This document shows, piece by piece, positions 29,662 to 37,685 of a stretch of 64,000 nt of DNA. Below the pieces are notes generated by a model. It did no database searches. It was not told the DNA's origin and saw only the letters and a program-made list of their open reading frames with translations. How positions within the stretch are numbered: position 1 is the stretch's first letter; each line of letters begins with the position of its first letter. The translations under genes and the position numbers were made by a program. The stretch comes from Actinomycetospora chiangmaiensis DSM 45062 (lineage in GTDB: Bacteria > Actinomycetota > Actinomycetes > Mycobacteriales > Pseudonocardiaceae), in assembly GCF_000379625.1 (NCBI RefSeq), contig NZ_KB903244.1, positions 312,105 to 376,104 on the forward strand, given 5' to 3'.

Positions 29662-29680
29662 CTTACCGGTCGATCGATAA
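29662..29680. promoter_or_regulatory. likely TetR operator between tetR and the DUF1772 gene
   Basis: CTTACCGGTCGATCGATAA is an imperfect dyad centred between two divergent starts, ten bases from each gene. A near-copy lies at the other end of the tetR gene. Confidence 0.6.
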
Positions 29681-29690
29681 CGAGGGTGCC

Positions 29691-30116
29691 ATGTCCGTGC
29701 TCTGCCTGGTCCTGTGCGGCGTCCTCGCCGGCGGCGAGCTGCTCGTGCGCTGGGGGCTCGCCCCGGCCCTGCGGGCGCTGCCCGACGACGCCCACGTCCG
29801 CGCGCGGGTCGCCCTGGTGCACCGGCTGCGCGTGGTCGTCCCGGTCGTGATCGTGCCGACCGTCGTCGTCACGGTGGTGGTCGTGGCCCGGGGCGGCGAC
29901 GCCGTGGCCTGGGCCGCCGTCGGGGCGCTCGCGGTCTTCGTCCTGGTCACCGGCGTCGGGACCGTGCCCGTCAACATGCGCATCGCGCGCTGGGACCCGG
30001 CCGACCCGCCGTCGGGATGGCAGGGCCTCGTGCGGCGGTGGGAGCGGATCGACGTGGTGCGCTCGTCGGCCGCCCTGCTCGCCTTCGTGCTCCTGGCCGC
30101 CGCCCACCTCGCCTGA
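29691..30116 (+). CDS. DUF1772-type membrane protein
   Basis: A 141-residue protein with four hydrophobic segments and a central NMRIARWDP-like segment typical of the DUF1772 (anthrone-oxygenase-like) family. The block GVGTVPVNMRIARWDPADPP is the best family marker. Location is the cytoplasmic membrane. It starts 39 bases from the divergent tetR gene, so it is probably its target. Substrate or activity unknown. It ends tail to tail with the next gene, leaving nine bases that include a truncated motif A. Confidence 0.8.
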   Translation: MSVLCLVLCGVLAGGELLVRWGLAPALRALPDDAHVRARVALVHRLRVVVPVVIVPTVVVTVVVVARGGDAVAWAAVGALAVFVLVTGVGTVPVNMRIARWDPADPPSGWQGLVRRWERIDVVRSSAALLAFVLLAAAHLA

Positions 30117-30125
30117 CGGCGGGTG

Positions 30126-31418
30126 CTACCGCAGGCCGAGCGCGGTCCGGGCCACGCGATCCAGCGTCGACTCCGGGACCTTCGCCCCGCCGGTGCCGTC
30201 GGTCTCGGTGATGACGACGGACTCCCCGAGCTGCGTCGAGGCGTAGCCGGCGCCGGAGAGCCCGGTCGGGGCGCCCGGGTAGCCGTGTCCCTCGCGGAGC
30301 AGGTCCGCCACGTTGCCCGTGCCGGAGGAGTCGACGAGCGACTTGAGGGCCGCGGCGGACGCGGCGTCGTGCATCCGGACGACGGCGACCGACGCGACGA
30401 CCGGGGTGCCGCCGGCGTCGGCGGTCCAGAGCGCGCGGTCGAGCTGCGTGCACGGGCGTTCCTGCAGGAACTGCACGGCGAGGCCGTAGGCGTGGCCCTC
30501 GCAGGTCGGCTCCGTGGTGACGACGCGCTGGGTCCAGGACATGCCGTCCACCACGCGCACCGGCTCGGCTGAGATCTCCTCGGGCGCGGTCCCGCCGCTG
30601 CGCACCACCAGCACGGCGACGCCGAGCGCGAGCCCGAAGGCGACCGTCGCGGCCACACCGAGGCCGCGCCAGGTCGCCATCCACCCCGGGAGGGCCGGGA
30701 GCGCCACCTCCCGCCGCGCCCGCCGACGACGGCGGGTGTCGCCGGGGATGCCCCCCAGCCGCGGCGACTCCTCCGGGCCCGGGACGGACCCGGGCGCCAC
30801 CGTGAGGGGCGCGGTGGCCGGGCGGGCGAGGGGCCCGCCCGGGTTCGAGACGGCCGCGGACCGGGCGGCGGGGACCGCGCCGGGCGGGAGCGACCCCGCG
30901 AAGCCGGCGGCCGCGAGGTCGACCGGGTCGGGCACGAACTCGGCCAGCCGCCAGGCGGCGAAGAGCCGGCGGACCTCGGCGGCGTCGAGCACCGTCGGGC
31001 CGGACGAGGCGGTCAGCACGAGGCTCGCGGCGGTGGCGACCCCGATGCCCGCGTCCTCGGCGGTGCGCTCCGGGTCGCGACGGTCCGGCGCCGGACGGTC
31101 GACCACGGGGACGACCTGGCGGGGCGCCGTGGGCGTGGGGTCGGCGAGGGCGAGCAGCCGGTCGATCTCGGCGGCGGCACGGTCCTGCGCGCCGGCCGCA
31201 CCGCCCGGGCCCGCGGGGACCGGCACCCGGTCCCCGGCCGGGACGAGCCCGAGGACCCCGTCGGGCCGGAGCACGAGGGCGTCGAGGACGCCGTCGGGAC
31301 CGCCCGGCAGCGCGACGGCCACCCCGGGTGCCGTGGGGAGCCCGTCGAGCAGACGACGGGTCCGGCGCACGCGCTCCGGTGCGATCCCGTGACGGGGATC
31401 CGGGGCGACGAGGAGCAT
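30126..31418 (-). CDS. single-span membrane protein, hypothetical
   Basis: A 430-residue protein. The first 240 residues are cytoplasmic and Pro/Ala-rich, followed by a basic stretch (DTRRRRRARRE), one transmembrane helix (GLGVAATVAFGLALGVAVLV) and about 150 extracellular residues. The outer domain has two Cys (TEPTCEGHAYG and ERPCTQL) that could form a disulfide. It looks like an actinobacterial cell-envelope protein of unknown role. Start 31418 follows no strong ribosome site. Confidence 0.7.
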   Translation of the reverse strand: MLLVAPDPRHGIAPERVRRTRRLLDGLPTAPGVAVALPGGPDGVLDALVLRPDGVLGLVPAGDRVPVPAGPGGAAGAQDRAAAEIDRLLALADPTPTAPRQVVPVVDRPAPDRRDPERTAEDAGIGVATAASLVLTASSGPTVLDAAEVRRLFAAWRLAEFVPDPVDLAAAGFAGSLPPGAVPAARSAAVSNPGGPLARPATAPLTVAPGSVPGPEESPRLGGIPGDTRRRRRARREVALPALPGWMATWRGLGVAATVAFGLALGVAVLVVRSGGTAPEEISAEPVRVVDGMSWTQRVVTTEPTCEGHAYGLAVQFLQERPCTQLDRALWTADAGGTPVVASVAVVRMHDAASAAALKSLVDSSGTGNVADLLREGHGYPGAPTGLSGAGYASTQLGESVVITETDGTGGAKVPESTLDRVARTALGLR

Positions 31419-31507
31419 CCGACCTCCACGACCGGGTGACGACGGGCGGCGCTCACGGTAGCCGCCGAGATCACGGAAGCGTCACGACCCCCGCCTTGTC
31501 GCGTCGG

Positions 31508-32293
31508 TCACCCGCCCGGACGCCGCCGCTCGCCGATCCGGGCGACCATCGGCGTGAGGGTGCGCGCCGCCGTCGGGAGCATCGACTGCGTCCGGGTGAG
31601 CCAACCCCGCCACCCGGGGAGCACCCGCAGCTCGCGCCGGCCGTCGAGCATCGCGATCCCGGCGGCGACGACCTCGTCGACACCGAGCACCCGCGGGCCG
31701 GTGAACAGCAGCGCCGACGACGGCCGGTCGGACACCGCGCGCAGCAGCTCGGTGGATACCGCGTCGGGGCAGAGCGCGAGGCAGCGGATCGGCCGCCGGG
31801 CCCCGCCGAGCTCGGTGTGCAGGGCCTGGACGTAGGAGAGCGCGGCGGCCTTGGAGGCGCCGTAGATCGCGAGACCCGGCGTCGGGCCGAGCCCGGAGAG
31901 CGAGACGACGTTGAGGATGTCGCCGCGGCGCATCACGTCGACCGCGGCCCGGCAGCCGTGGACCACGCCGAGGGTGTTGATCTCGACGGTCGCGGTGACC
32001 TCGGCGTCGGTGGCCTCCCAGACCGGGGCGGTGGAGAGCACGCCGGCGTTGTTGACCCACACCGTGACCTCGCCGAGGTCGGCCGCCGCGGCCGCGACGG
32101 ACCGGTGGGCGCCGGGGTCGCGCACGTCGAGCGGGAGGGCGGTGGCCGGGCCGGGCAGGGCGTCGGCGGTCCGCGTCGCAGCGGCGCCGTCGACGTCGGT
32201 GACCACGACGTGGAGCCCGCGGTCCGACAGCGCCCGGGCCAGGCCGGCGCCGATCCCCCGTCCCGCGCCGGTGACGACGGCGACGTCGGTCAT
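31508..32293 (-). CDS. short-chain dehydrogenase/reductase
   Basis: A 261-residue SDR. TGAGRGIGAGL binds the cofactor, VNNAG is present, and the catalytic Ser and Y-G-A-S-K follow in VVSLSGLG and YGASK. The C-terminal LPGWRGWLTRTQSMLP is extended relative to FabG and may touch the membrane. Reaction and substrate are unknown. Its upstream region holds a hairpin and a motif B copy, shared with the divergent YjbQ gene. Confidence 0.9.
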   Translation of the reverse strand: MTDVAVVTGAGRGIGAGLARALSDRGLHVVVTDVDGAAATRTADALPGPATALPLDVRDPGAHRSVAAAAADLGEVTVWVNNAGVLSTAPVWEATDAEVTATVEINTLGVVHGCRAAVDVMRRGDILNVVSLSGLGPTPGLAIYGASKAAALSYVQALHTELGGARRPIRCLALCPDAVSTELLRAVSDRPSSALLFTGPRVLGVDEVVAAGIAMLDGRRELRVLPGWRGWLTRTQSMLPTAARTLTPMVARIGERRRPGG

Positions 32294-32315
32294 GTGCTGC
32301 TCCTCTCGGGCTCCC

Positions 32316-32342
32316 GTGCCAGCAATGCGTCACTGCTGGCAC
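32316..32342. other. nine-base-pair hairpin in an intergenic motif B copy
   Basis: GTGCCAGCA and TGCTGGCAC are separated by nine bases. The hairpin lies just upstream of the SDR start in a divergent region and overlaps the motif B repeat. It may regulate either gene or be part of the repeat. Confidence 0.5.
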
Positions 32343-32362
32343 CCAGTGGCAGGAAATCCGGC
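32327..32362 (-). repeat. motif B copy, intergenic
   Basis: On the minus strand it reads GGATTTCCTGCCACTGGGTG and then CCAGCAGTGACGC, matching the copies at 21981 and 56836 at most positions. Confidence 0.7.
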
Positions 32363-32421
32363 TTCGTGGCGCGGAGTCTCGCGCACCTGTCGTCGGGACG
32401 GCGGACGTAGGCTCCTCGGCG

Positions 32422-32832
32422 ATGCGCAGCGAGGAGATCCAGGTCCGGACGGGCGAGCAGGAGACGGTCCGGGACATCACGGCGGAGTGCGAACGGTTCC
32501 TGCGCGACGCGGGCGCGGACGACGGCCTGCTGCACGTGTTCGTCCCGCACGCGACCGCGGGGATCGCGGTGATCGAGACGGGCGCCGGGTCGGACTCCGA
32601 CCTGCTGCGCCAGCTGCACGAGATCCTCCCCGCCGACGACCGCTGGGGGCATCGTCACGGCTCCCCCGGCCACGGGCGCGACCACGTGCTCCCGGCGCTG
32701 ATTGCGCCGTCCATGAGCGTGCCGGTGCTCGGCGGGCGGATGGCGCTGGGCACGTGGCAGTCGGTCTGCCTGGTCGACACCAATACCGACAACCCCTCGC
32801 GCAAGATTCGTCTCAGCCTGCTCGCGGGCTGA
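32422..32832 (+). CDS. YjbQ/UPF0047 family protein
   Basis: A 136-residue beta-rich protein of the secondary thiamine-phosphate-synthase-like YjbQ family. The signature FVPHATAGIAVIETG and the closing GTWQSVCLVDTN are present; the conserved His and Glu probably form the active pocket. E. coli YjbQ has weak thiamine phosphate synthase activity, and the true role is uncertain. The ATG lies just after a TAGGCT-like -10 sequence at 32409, so the message may be nearly leaderless. It precedes the flavoprotein gene by 24 bases. Confidence 0.92.
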   Translation: MRSEEIQVRTGEQETVRDITAECERFLRDAGADDGLLHVFVPHATAGIAVIETGAGSDSDLLRQLHEILPADDRWGHRHGSPGHGRDHVLPALIAPSMSVPVLGGRMALGTWQSVCLVDTNTDNPSRKIRLSLLAG

Positions 32833-32856
32833 GCGGATCTTGGCATCCTGGACGAC

Positions 32857-34098
32857 GTGAACACCGACGTCCTCGTCATCGGCGCCGGCCCGGCCGGCTC
32901 GTCCGCGGCCGCGTGGGCCGCGCAGGCGGGCCACGACGTCGTCCTCGCCGACGCCGCCGTCTTCCCCCGCGACAAGGCCTGCGGCGACGGCCTGACCCCC
33001 CGCGCGATCGCCGAGCTGACGAAGCTCGGACTCGGCGAATGGGTCCGCGGCCGGGGCGAGAACCGCGGTCTGCGTGCCGCCGGGTTCGGGCAGCTCCTGA
33101 CGCTGCCGTGGCCGGGTGGCTCGCTCCCCGCGCACGGGGGCGCGGTGGCACGGACCGAGCTCGACGCCCGCATCCGTTCGGTGGCGCTGGAGCGCGGCGC
33201 GGTGCCCGTCGAGGGCCGCCGCGCGGTGGACGTGGAGTTCGCCGGGGACGCGGTGTCCGCGGTCGTGTTCGACGACGGGTCGCGAATCTCCTGCCGTCGG
33301 CTGATCGTCGCGGACGGGGCGAGGTCGACCCTGGGCCGGGTGCTCGGGCGGGTCTGGCACAAGGACACGGCGTTCGGTGTCGCCGCGCGGGGCTACATCA
33401 CCTCGGCGCGCCACGACGACCCGTGGATCTCCTCGCACCTCGAGCTGCGCGGCACCGAGAACGAGGTGCTCTCCGGCTACGGCTGGGTGTTCCCGCTGCA
33501 CGACGGGTCGGTGAACATCGGCGTCGGGACGCTCGCCACCGACAGGCGTCCGGCCAACGTCCGGCTCCGGTCCCTCATCCAGCACTACGCGGCGCAGCGC
33601 CGGGAGGACTGGCAGCTCTCCGGCGAGGTCCGCGACGTCGCCTCGGCGCTGCTACCGATGGGCGGCGCCGTGTCCGGCGTGGCGGGCCGCAACTGGGCGC
33701 TGGTCGGCGACGCCGCGGGCTGCGTGAACCCCCTCAACGGCGAGGGCATCGACTACGGGCTCGAGACCGGCCGGCTCGTCGTCGACCTGTTCGACGCCGA
33801 CGACTGGTCGCTCGCCTGGCCGGCGACCCTGCGCTCGCACTACGGCTCGGCCTTCTCCATCGCCCGCCGCCTCGCGAAGCTCCTGACGGTGCCGAAGCTG
33901 CTCCCCGTCGCGGGTCCGGTGGGTATGCGGTCGAAGGCGCTCATGACGGTGGCCCTGCGCGTGATGGGCAACCTCGTCACCGAGGCCGACCACGACGTGG
34001 TGGCCCGGGCGTGGCGGCTGGCGGGGAAGGCGTCGCTGAAGGCCGACGAGCTGCCCCCGTTCCCGGCGGCCGACCTGCGGACGCCGGTCGCGGGCTGA
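32857..34098 (+). CDS. geranylgeranyl-reductase-family flavoprotein
   Basis: A 413-residue FAD-dependent oxidoreductase. The N-terminal dinucleotide loop VIGAGPAGSSAAAW, the family block FPRDKACGDGLTPRA and the second FAD motif ALVGDAAGCVNPLNGEGI are all intact. Family members saturate isoprenoid double bonds, e.g. MenJ on menaquinone side chains or enzymes acting on geranylgeranyl lipids. GTG 32857 gives the standard start. MenJ-like reduction of menaquinone is the likeliest role in this group, but the substrate is inference. Confidence 0.92.
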   Translation: MNTDVLVIGAGPAGSSAAAWAAQAGHDVVLADAAVFPRDKACGDGLTPRAIAELTKLGLGEWVRGRGENRGLRAAGFGQLLTLPWPGGSLPAHGGAVARTELDARIRSVALERGAVPVEGRRAVDVEFAGDAVSAVVFDDGSRISCRRLIVADGARSTLGRVLGRVWHKDTAFGVAARGYITSARHDDPWISSHLELRGTENEVLSGYGWVFPLHDGSVNIGVGTLATDRRPANVRLRSLIQHYAAQRREDWQLSGEVRDVASALLPMGGAVSGVAGRNWALVGDAAGCVNPLNGEGIDYGLETGRLVVDLFDADDWSLAWPATLRSHYGSAFSIARRLAKLLTVPKLLPVAGPVGMRSKALMTVALRVMGNLVTEADHDVVARAWRLAGKASLKADELPPFPAADLRTPVAG

Positions 34099-34184
34099 CG
34101 ACCCGACCCTGCCGCTCCCGACTCCGCCCGCGCCCGCGTCGCGACGGGGCGTGACTGTCAGACCTTCGTACTAGTGTTCGAATC

Positions 34185-34613
34185 ATGCCGCAGGACCTGC
34201 CGTCCGACCCCCGTGCCGAGCTGGCGTCGACCCTCGCCACGTCGGGGGTGCCGCTGCTCGCGCGGGCCGTCGCCGCAGACGTCCTCGGCACGGTGGGCGT
34301 GCGCGCGGTGCTCGACTGTCTGGCCTCGCTGGCCGCCGACGGCCATGACGCCGGCGCCCTGGCGGAGGCCGAGGAGTTCCTGACCTCGATCGCCGCGGCC
34401 ACCGACCCGGCGTACGTCGAGCAGGAACTGCGCGTGCACTGCGACGAGGTCCTGCGGCCGCACCTGGCCGGGGACGAGGACCGGGGCGACGACGCGTGGG
34501 ACGCCGACGCGTGGCCCGTCGCGACCGACCGACCCGTCCGTGAGGTCGCCCGGAACCTCGACAGGGGGCCCACCACCCTCCGGTGTCGAGGCGGAGCAGC
34601 GGCCGCGCCCGGA
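34185..34613 (+). CDS. hypothetical helical protein with no clear stop codon
   Basis: The ATG at 34185 opens an Ala-rich helical protein (MPQDLPSDPRAELASTLATS, later FLTSIAAATDPAYVEQELRV). Codon use favours G/C in the third position up to about 34560. No in-frame stop occurs before the convergent dehydrogenase gene, and the frame stays open for more than 3 kb of antisense DNA, so the end given is only the dehydrogenase boundary. A TGA in another frame lies at 34541 and a hairpin at 34556-34591. A frameshift, a lost stop or a spurious ORF are all possible. A TACTAG box 12-17 bases upstream supports transcription. Confidence 0.5.
34556..34591. terminator. hairpin between convergent genes
   Basis: CCTCGACA (34556-34563) pairs with TGTCGAGG (34584-34591), and the inner G-run can pair with CCCTCC. 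It probably terminates the dehydrogenase transcript and perhaps the opposing one. Confidence 0.6.
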
Positions 34614-35657
34614 TCAGGGCGTGATGACGACCTTGAGCGCGAGGTTCGCCGCCGCATTGCCGAACACGTCGTAGGCCTCGTCGATCTGGTCGAAGGTGAA
34701 CGAGTGCGTCCCCATCTTCTCGGCGGGGATGCGGCCCGAGGCGACCATCTTCAGCAGCGTCGGGATCGACACCGTGTCGACCAGGCCCATCGTCAGGGTC
34801 ACGTTCGCGATCCACATGTCCTGCATCGGGATCTCCACCGGCGTGCCGTGGACACCGACGTTGGCGATCGTCCCGCCGGGCCGCACGAGCGACGCCGCGG
34901 TCAGCAGGGTCTCCGGGTAGCCGACCGCCTCGATGGCCACGTCGACCCCGAGCCCGTCGGTCAGCCCGACGACGTCCGACACCGTGCCCGGCCCGACCTC
35001 GACCGCGTCGGTCGCACCGAACTCGATCGCCTTCTCGAGCCGGAACTTGTTCGAATCGATGGCGATGACCTTGGAGGCGCCCCAGAGACCCGTCGTCAGG
35101 ACCGCGGAGAGTCCGACCGCCCCGGCGCCGACGACGGCCACCGTGTGACCGGGCCGCACCCCGCCTGCGAGGACCCCGACCTCGTAGCCGGTGGGCAGCG
35201 AGTCGGCCAGGAAGATGGCCTGCTCGTCGGTGACCTCCGGGGGGACGGCGTAGAGGGAGGTGTCGGCGTAGGGCACCCGCACGTACTCGGCCTGGGTGCC
35301 GTCGATGAGGTGCCCGAAGATCCAGCCGATCCCGCCGACGGTCTGGCAGTGCGACGGCATGCCGCGCTGGCAGTACTCGCAGCGCCCGCACTTGGTGATC
35401 GCGGGGACGAGGACCCGGTCGCCCACCGAGAACCCGCGCACGGCGCCGCCGACCTCGGTGATCGTGCCGACGGCCTCGTGGCCGAGGATGCGGCCGTCGG
35501 TCACGGCGGCCACGTCGCCCTGCAGGATGTGCAGGTCGGTGCCGCAGATCGTCGTGGTGTCGACCTTGACGACGACGTCGGTGGGTTCGACGATCGCGGC
35601 GTCCGGGACGTCCTCCCAGGCCTTCCGACCGGGACCGTGGTACACAAGGGCCTTCAT
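34614..35657 (-). CDS. zinc-dependent alcohol dehydrogenase
   Basis: A 347-residue medium-chain dehydrogenase. The catalytic zinc ligands are Cys38 in ICGTDLHI and the GHE at 64-66 of ILGHEAVG. The structural zinc site is CGRCEYCQRGMPSHC. The NAD(P) loop AVVGAGAVGLSAV is intact. ATG 35657 has GGAGG five bases upstream. A divergently read AAA+ regulator begins 2 kb upstream on the same strand (35796-37607), an arrangement like the acetoin/alcohol-responsive genes of mycobacteria, so an inducible secondary alcohol or diol oxidation is plausible. Confidence 0.93.
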   Translation of the reverse strand: MKALVYHGPGRKAWEDVPDAAIVEPTDVVVKVDTTTICGTDLHILQGDVAAVTDGRILGHEAVGTITEVGGAVRGFSVGDRVLVPAITKCGRCEYCQRGMPSHCQTVGGIGWIFGHLIDGTQAEYVRVPYADTSLYAVPPEVTDEQAIFLADSLPTGYEVGVLAGGVRPGHTVAVVGAGAVGLSAVLTTGLWGASKVIAIDSNKFRLEKAIEFGATDAVEVGPGTVSDVVGLTDGLGVDVAIEAVGYPETLLTAASLVRPGGTIANVGVHGTPVEIPMQDMWIANVTLTMGLVDTVSIPTLLKMVASGRIPAEKMGTHSFTFDQIDEAYDVFGNAAANLALKVVITP

Positions 35658-35795
35658 CGCGACCTCCGCTGGTTGCGCCCGCTCTGCGTCCCCGACGCTA
35701 TGGCGCAGGCCACACGGCGACTGTCCGATTCCGGGACATCCTCCGGCCCGCCTGCCGACGACGGAGCGGGTGCTGTCCCGGGGCCGGGACACCCG

Positions 35796-37607
35796 TCAGG
35801 CGATGTAGCTGATCCCGAACGCGTCGATCTTGCGGTACAGCGACGACCGGGCGATACCGAGCATCGCGGCGGCCTTGTAGCGGTTCCCGCGGGTCTCGTA
35901 GAGCGCGTGGATGATCGCGTCGGCCTGGGCGGTCTCGAGCATCGTCAGGCGCGGGGCGCTGGTGAAGCACAGGGCCGGGAGGTCGGGCGGCTGCACGATC
36001 CCGACCGGCTTGCGCGCCACGACGTAGCGCAGCACGTCCTCCAGCTCGGCGATGTTGCCCGGCCAGGCGTAGCCCTCGAGCACGCGGACGACCTGGTGCG
36101 AGAGCCGCAGCGACCGGCCGCCGCTCATCGCGCGCAGGACGGCCTGGGCGAGCCCGGCGAGCTCGTCCGTGCGGTGGCGCAGCGCGGGCACCCGGACGGT
36201 GTCGTGGAAGTGGCGCAGGAGCAGCCCGTAGGGCCGGCCCGCGTCGACGGCGGCCGAGTCGAGGCAGCCGACGACGATCACCTGTCCCGGTATCGCGGTC
36301 AGGGGTCGGAGGGCCTCGTCGAGCCGGCGGGCCGCGACCGGCGTCAAAGCGTGCACCTGGTCGAGCAGGACGAGGTGCGCGTCGCCACCGCCCGGGTCGA
36401 GCCGGAGGTCGTCGGCGGGGGCGGAACAGTCCACGGTCGTCGAGGTGCCGCGCGGGAACAGGAACGTGAACCGCTCCCGCGCGAGCGTGCGCTTCCCGAC
36501 CCCGGTCTCCCCCACGAGCAGCAGGTGCCGCCGTCGGCCGAGCGCCGCGGTGGCGTCGCGCCGCACCCGCGCGTAGGGACCGAACAGGTCCTGGGTCGCG
36601 CGTCGCCGGGCCTCCTCCCCCGACGACGGGTCGCGGTGCAGGTCCGCCGCGAAGTCGCGTCGGGCGGTCGGCGCGACGTGGGAGCCCTGGCGACGTCGGG
36701 CCTCGCGCGCCGCCACGCTCACCCGCCCGGCGCCGGCGTGCACCGCGACCGGACCGCCGGCGAGCACCGCGCCGAACACCTCCCCGTCGTCCCCGTGCAC
36801 CTCCCGCAGGTCGACCTCGGCGCACGTCCCGGACGGCAGGTCGAGGTGGCGGGGCCCGCCCGTCTCACCGAGCAGGACGCAGGCGGTGAGCGCGTCGGCG
36901 AGGGTCTGCCGGTCGGCGTCGGGCAGGGCGACGACCTCCCGGCCGAGCCAGGTCTCGTCGCCGGTCGCCGCCACCACCCACGGGACGCCCTCGGCCCGCA
37001 GGGCGGACATCGCGTCGTGGACGGCGAGCACGCGGCGGCGACGGTCGCGCTCGTCGTGGTCGGCCACCGCGTCGGCGAGCAGCCGGGCCACCGCGACCGA
37101 CACCGGGTCCCCGGCGTGCGCGACCATCACGATCTGGCCGGCGCCGACCGGCGCGGCCGCCTCCCGCAGCGTCCGCCACGCGGGGTGCAGGTGTTCCGGG
37201 CCGTCGACCAGCACGGCCCGCCCCTCGGCCCGCGCGACGGCCGCGGCCGTGGTGCCGACGGCGGCCTCGTCGCACCGGTGGCCCGGGACGAACCCCGCCG
37301 CGTCGAGGAGCTCGCCGAGCGCGGGGTCGGTGTCGTAGCGCACCCGGACGACACCGTCGTCGCCGACGAGCGCGACCGAGCATCCCCCCTCGGGGTTCTC
37401 CCGGACGAAGCGGTGCAGGACGGCGTCGGCGGCCGCGACGAGGGGCCCGCCGTCGTGGTGGCCGACGAACGGCGGGTCCGTCGGCAGGACGGCCGAGCGC
37501 TCCCACGACGCCACGATCTCCTCGCGCACGGCGCCCGCGGGCAGCGACGCCCGGCCGCCGCGCCGGAACCGTTCGCGGGCGGCGTCGAGCACCCGGGCCG
37601 CCGTCAC
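35796..37607 (-). CDS. AcoR-like AAA+ transcriptional regulator lacking GAFTGA
   Basis: A 603-residue regulator. An N-terminal GAF-like sensor (residues about 60-170) leads to an AAA+ module and a C-terminal Fis-type helix-turn-helix (GNRYKAAAMLGIARSSLYRK). Walker A is GETGVGKR, but Walker B reads HLVLLDQVHAL with Gln for the catalytic Glu, and the sigma54-contacting GAFTGA loop is absent. Actinobacteria generally lack sigma54, so activation must use another route. GTG 37607 has GGAG nearby. It lies upstream of the alcohol dehydrogenase on the same strand and probably controls it. A motif A copy sits in frame before the AAA+ part. Confidence 0.88.
   Translation of the reverse strand: MTAARVLDAARERFRRGGRASLPAGAVREEIVASWERSAVLPTDPPFVGHHDGGPLVAAADAVLHRFVRENPEGGCSVALVGDDGVVRVRYDTDPALGELLDAAGFVPGHRCDEAAVGTTAAAVARAEGRAVLVDGPEHLHPAWRTLREAAAPVGAGQIVMVAHAGDPVSVAVARLLADAVADHDERDRRRRVLAVHDAMSALRAEGVPWVVAATGDETWLGREVVALPDADRQTLADALTACVLLGETGGPRHLDLPSGTCAEVDLREVHGDDGEVFGAVLAGGPVAVHAGAGRVSVAAREARRRQGSHVAPTARRDFAADLHRDPSSGEEARRRATQDLFGPYARVRRDATAALGRRRHLLLVGETGVGKRTLARERFTFLFPRGTSTTVDCSAPADDLRLDPGGGDAHLVLLDQVHALTPVAARRLDEALRPLTAIPGQVIVVGCLDSAAVDAGRPYGLLLRHFHDTVRVPALRHRTDELAGLAQAVLRAMSGGRSLRLSHQVVRVLEGYAWPGNIAELEDVLRYVVARKPVGIVQPPDLPALCFTSAPRLTMLETAQADAIIHALYETRGNRYKAAAMLGIARSSLYRKIDAFGISYIA
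36618..36636 (+). repeat. motif A copy, in frame in the AAA+ regulator
   Basis: The minus strand carries the complement ACCCGTCGTCGGGG and encodes DPSSG in the linker before the AAA+ domain. Confidence 0.5.
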
Positions 37608-37685
37608 GGCTCCGCACGGTAGGCCCGGTCGGCGCGTCCCCACCAGAAACCGGTCCCCGTCGGCAGACCCTGCCGACGATGCGGC

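Noticed and set aside
32290-33585. Minus-strand frame ending with motif B-coded residues
   Set aside because: It is antisense to the YjbQ and geranylgeranyl-reductase-like genes and has no supporting features.
34185-37622. A 1145-codon open frame on the plus strand
   Set aside because: Beyond about 34600 it is antisense to the alcohol dehydrogenase and AAA+ regulator genes, which have clear domains. Only the first part is kept as a tentative gene.
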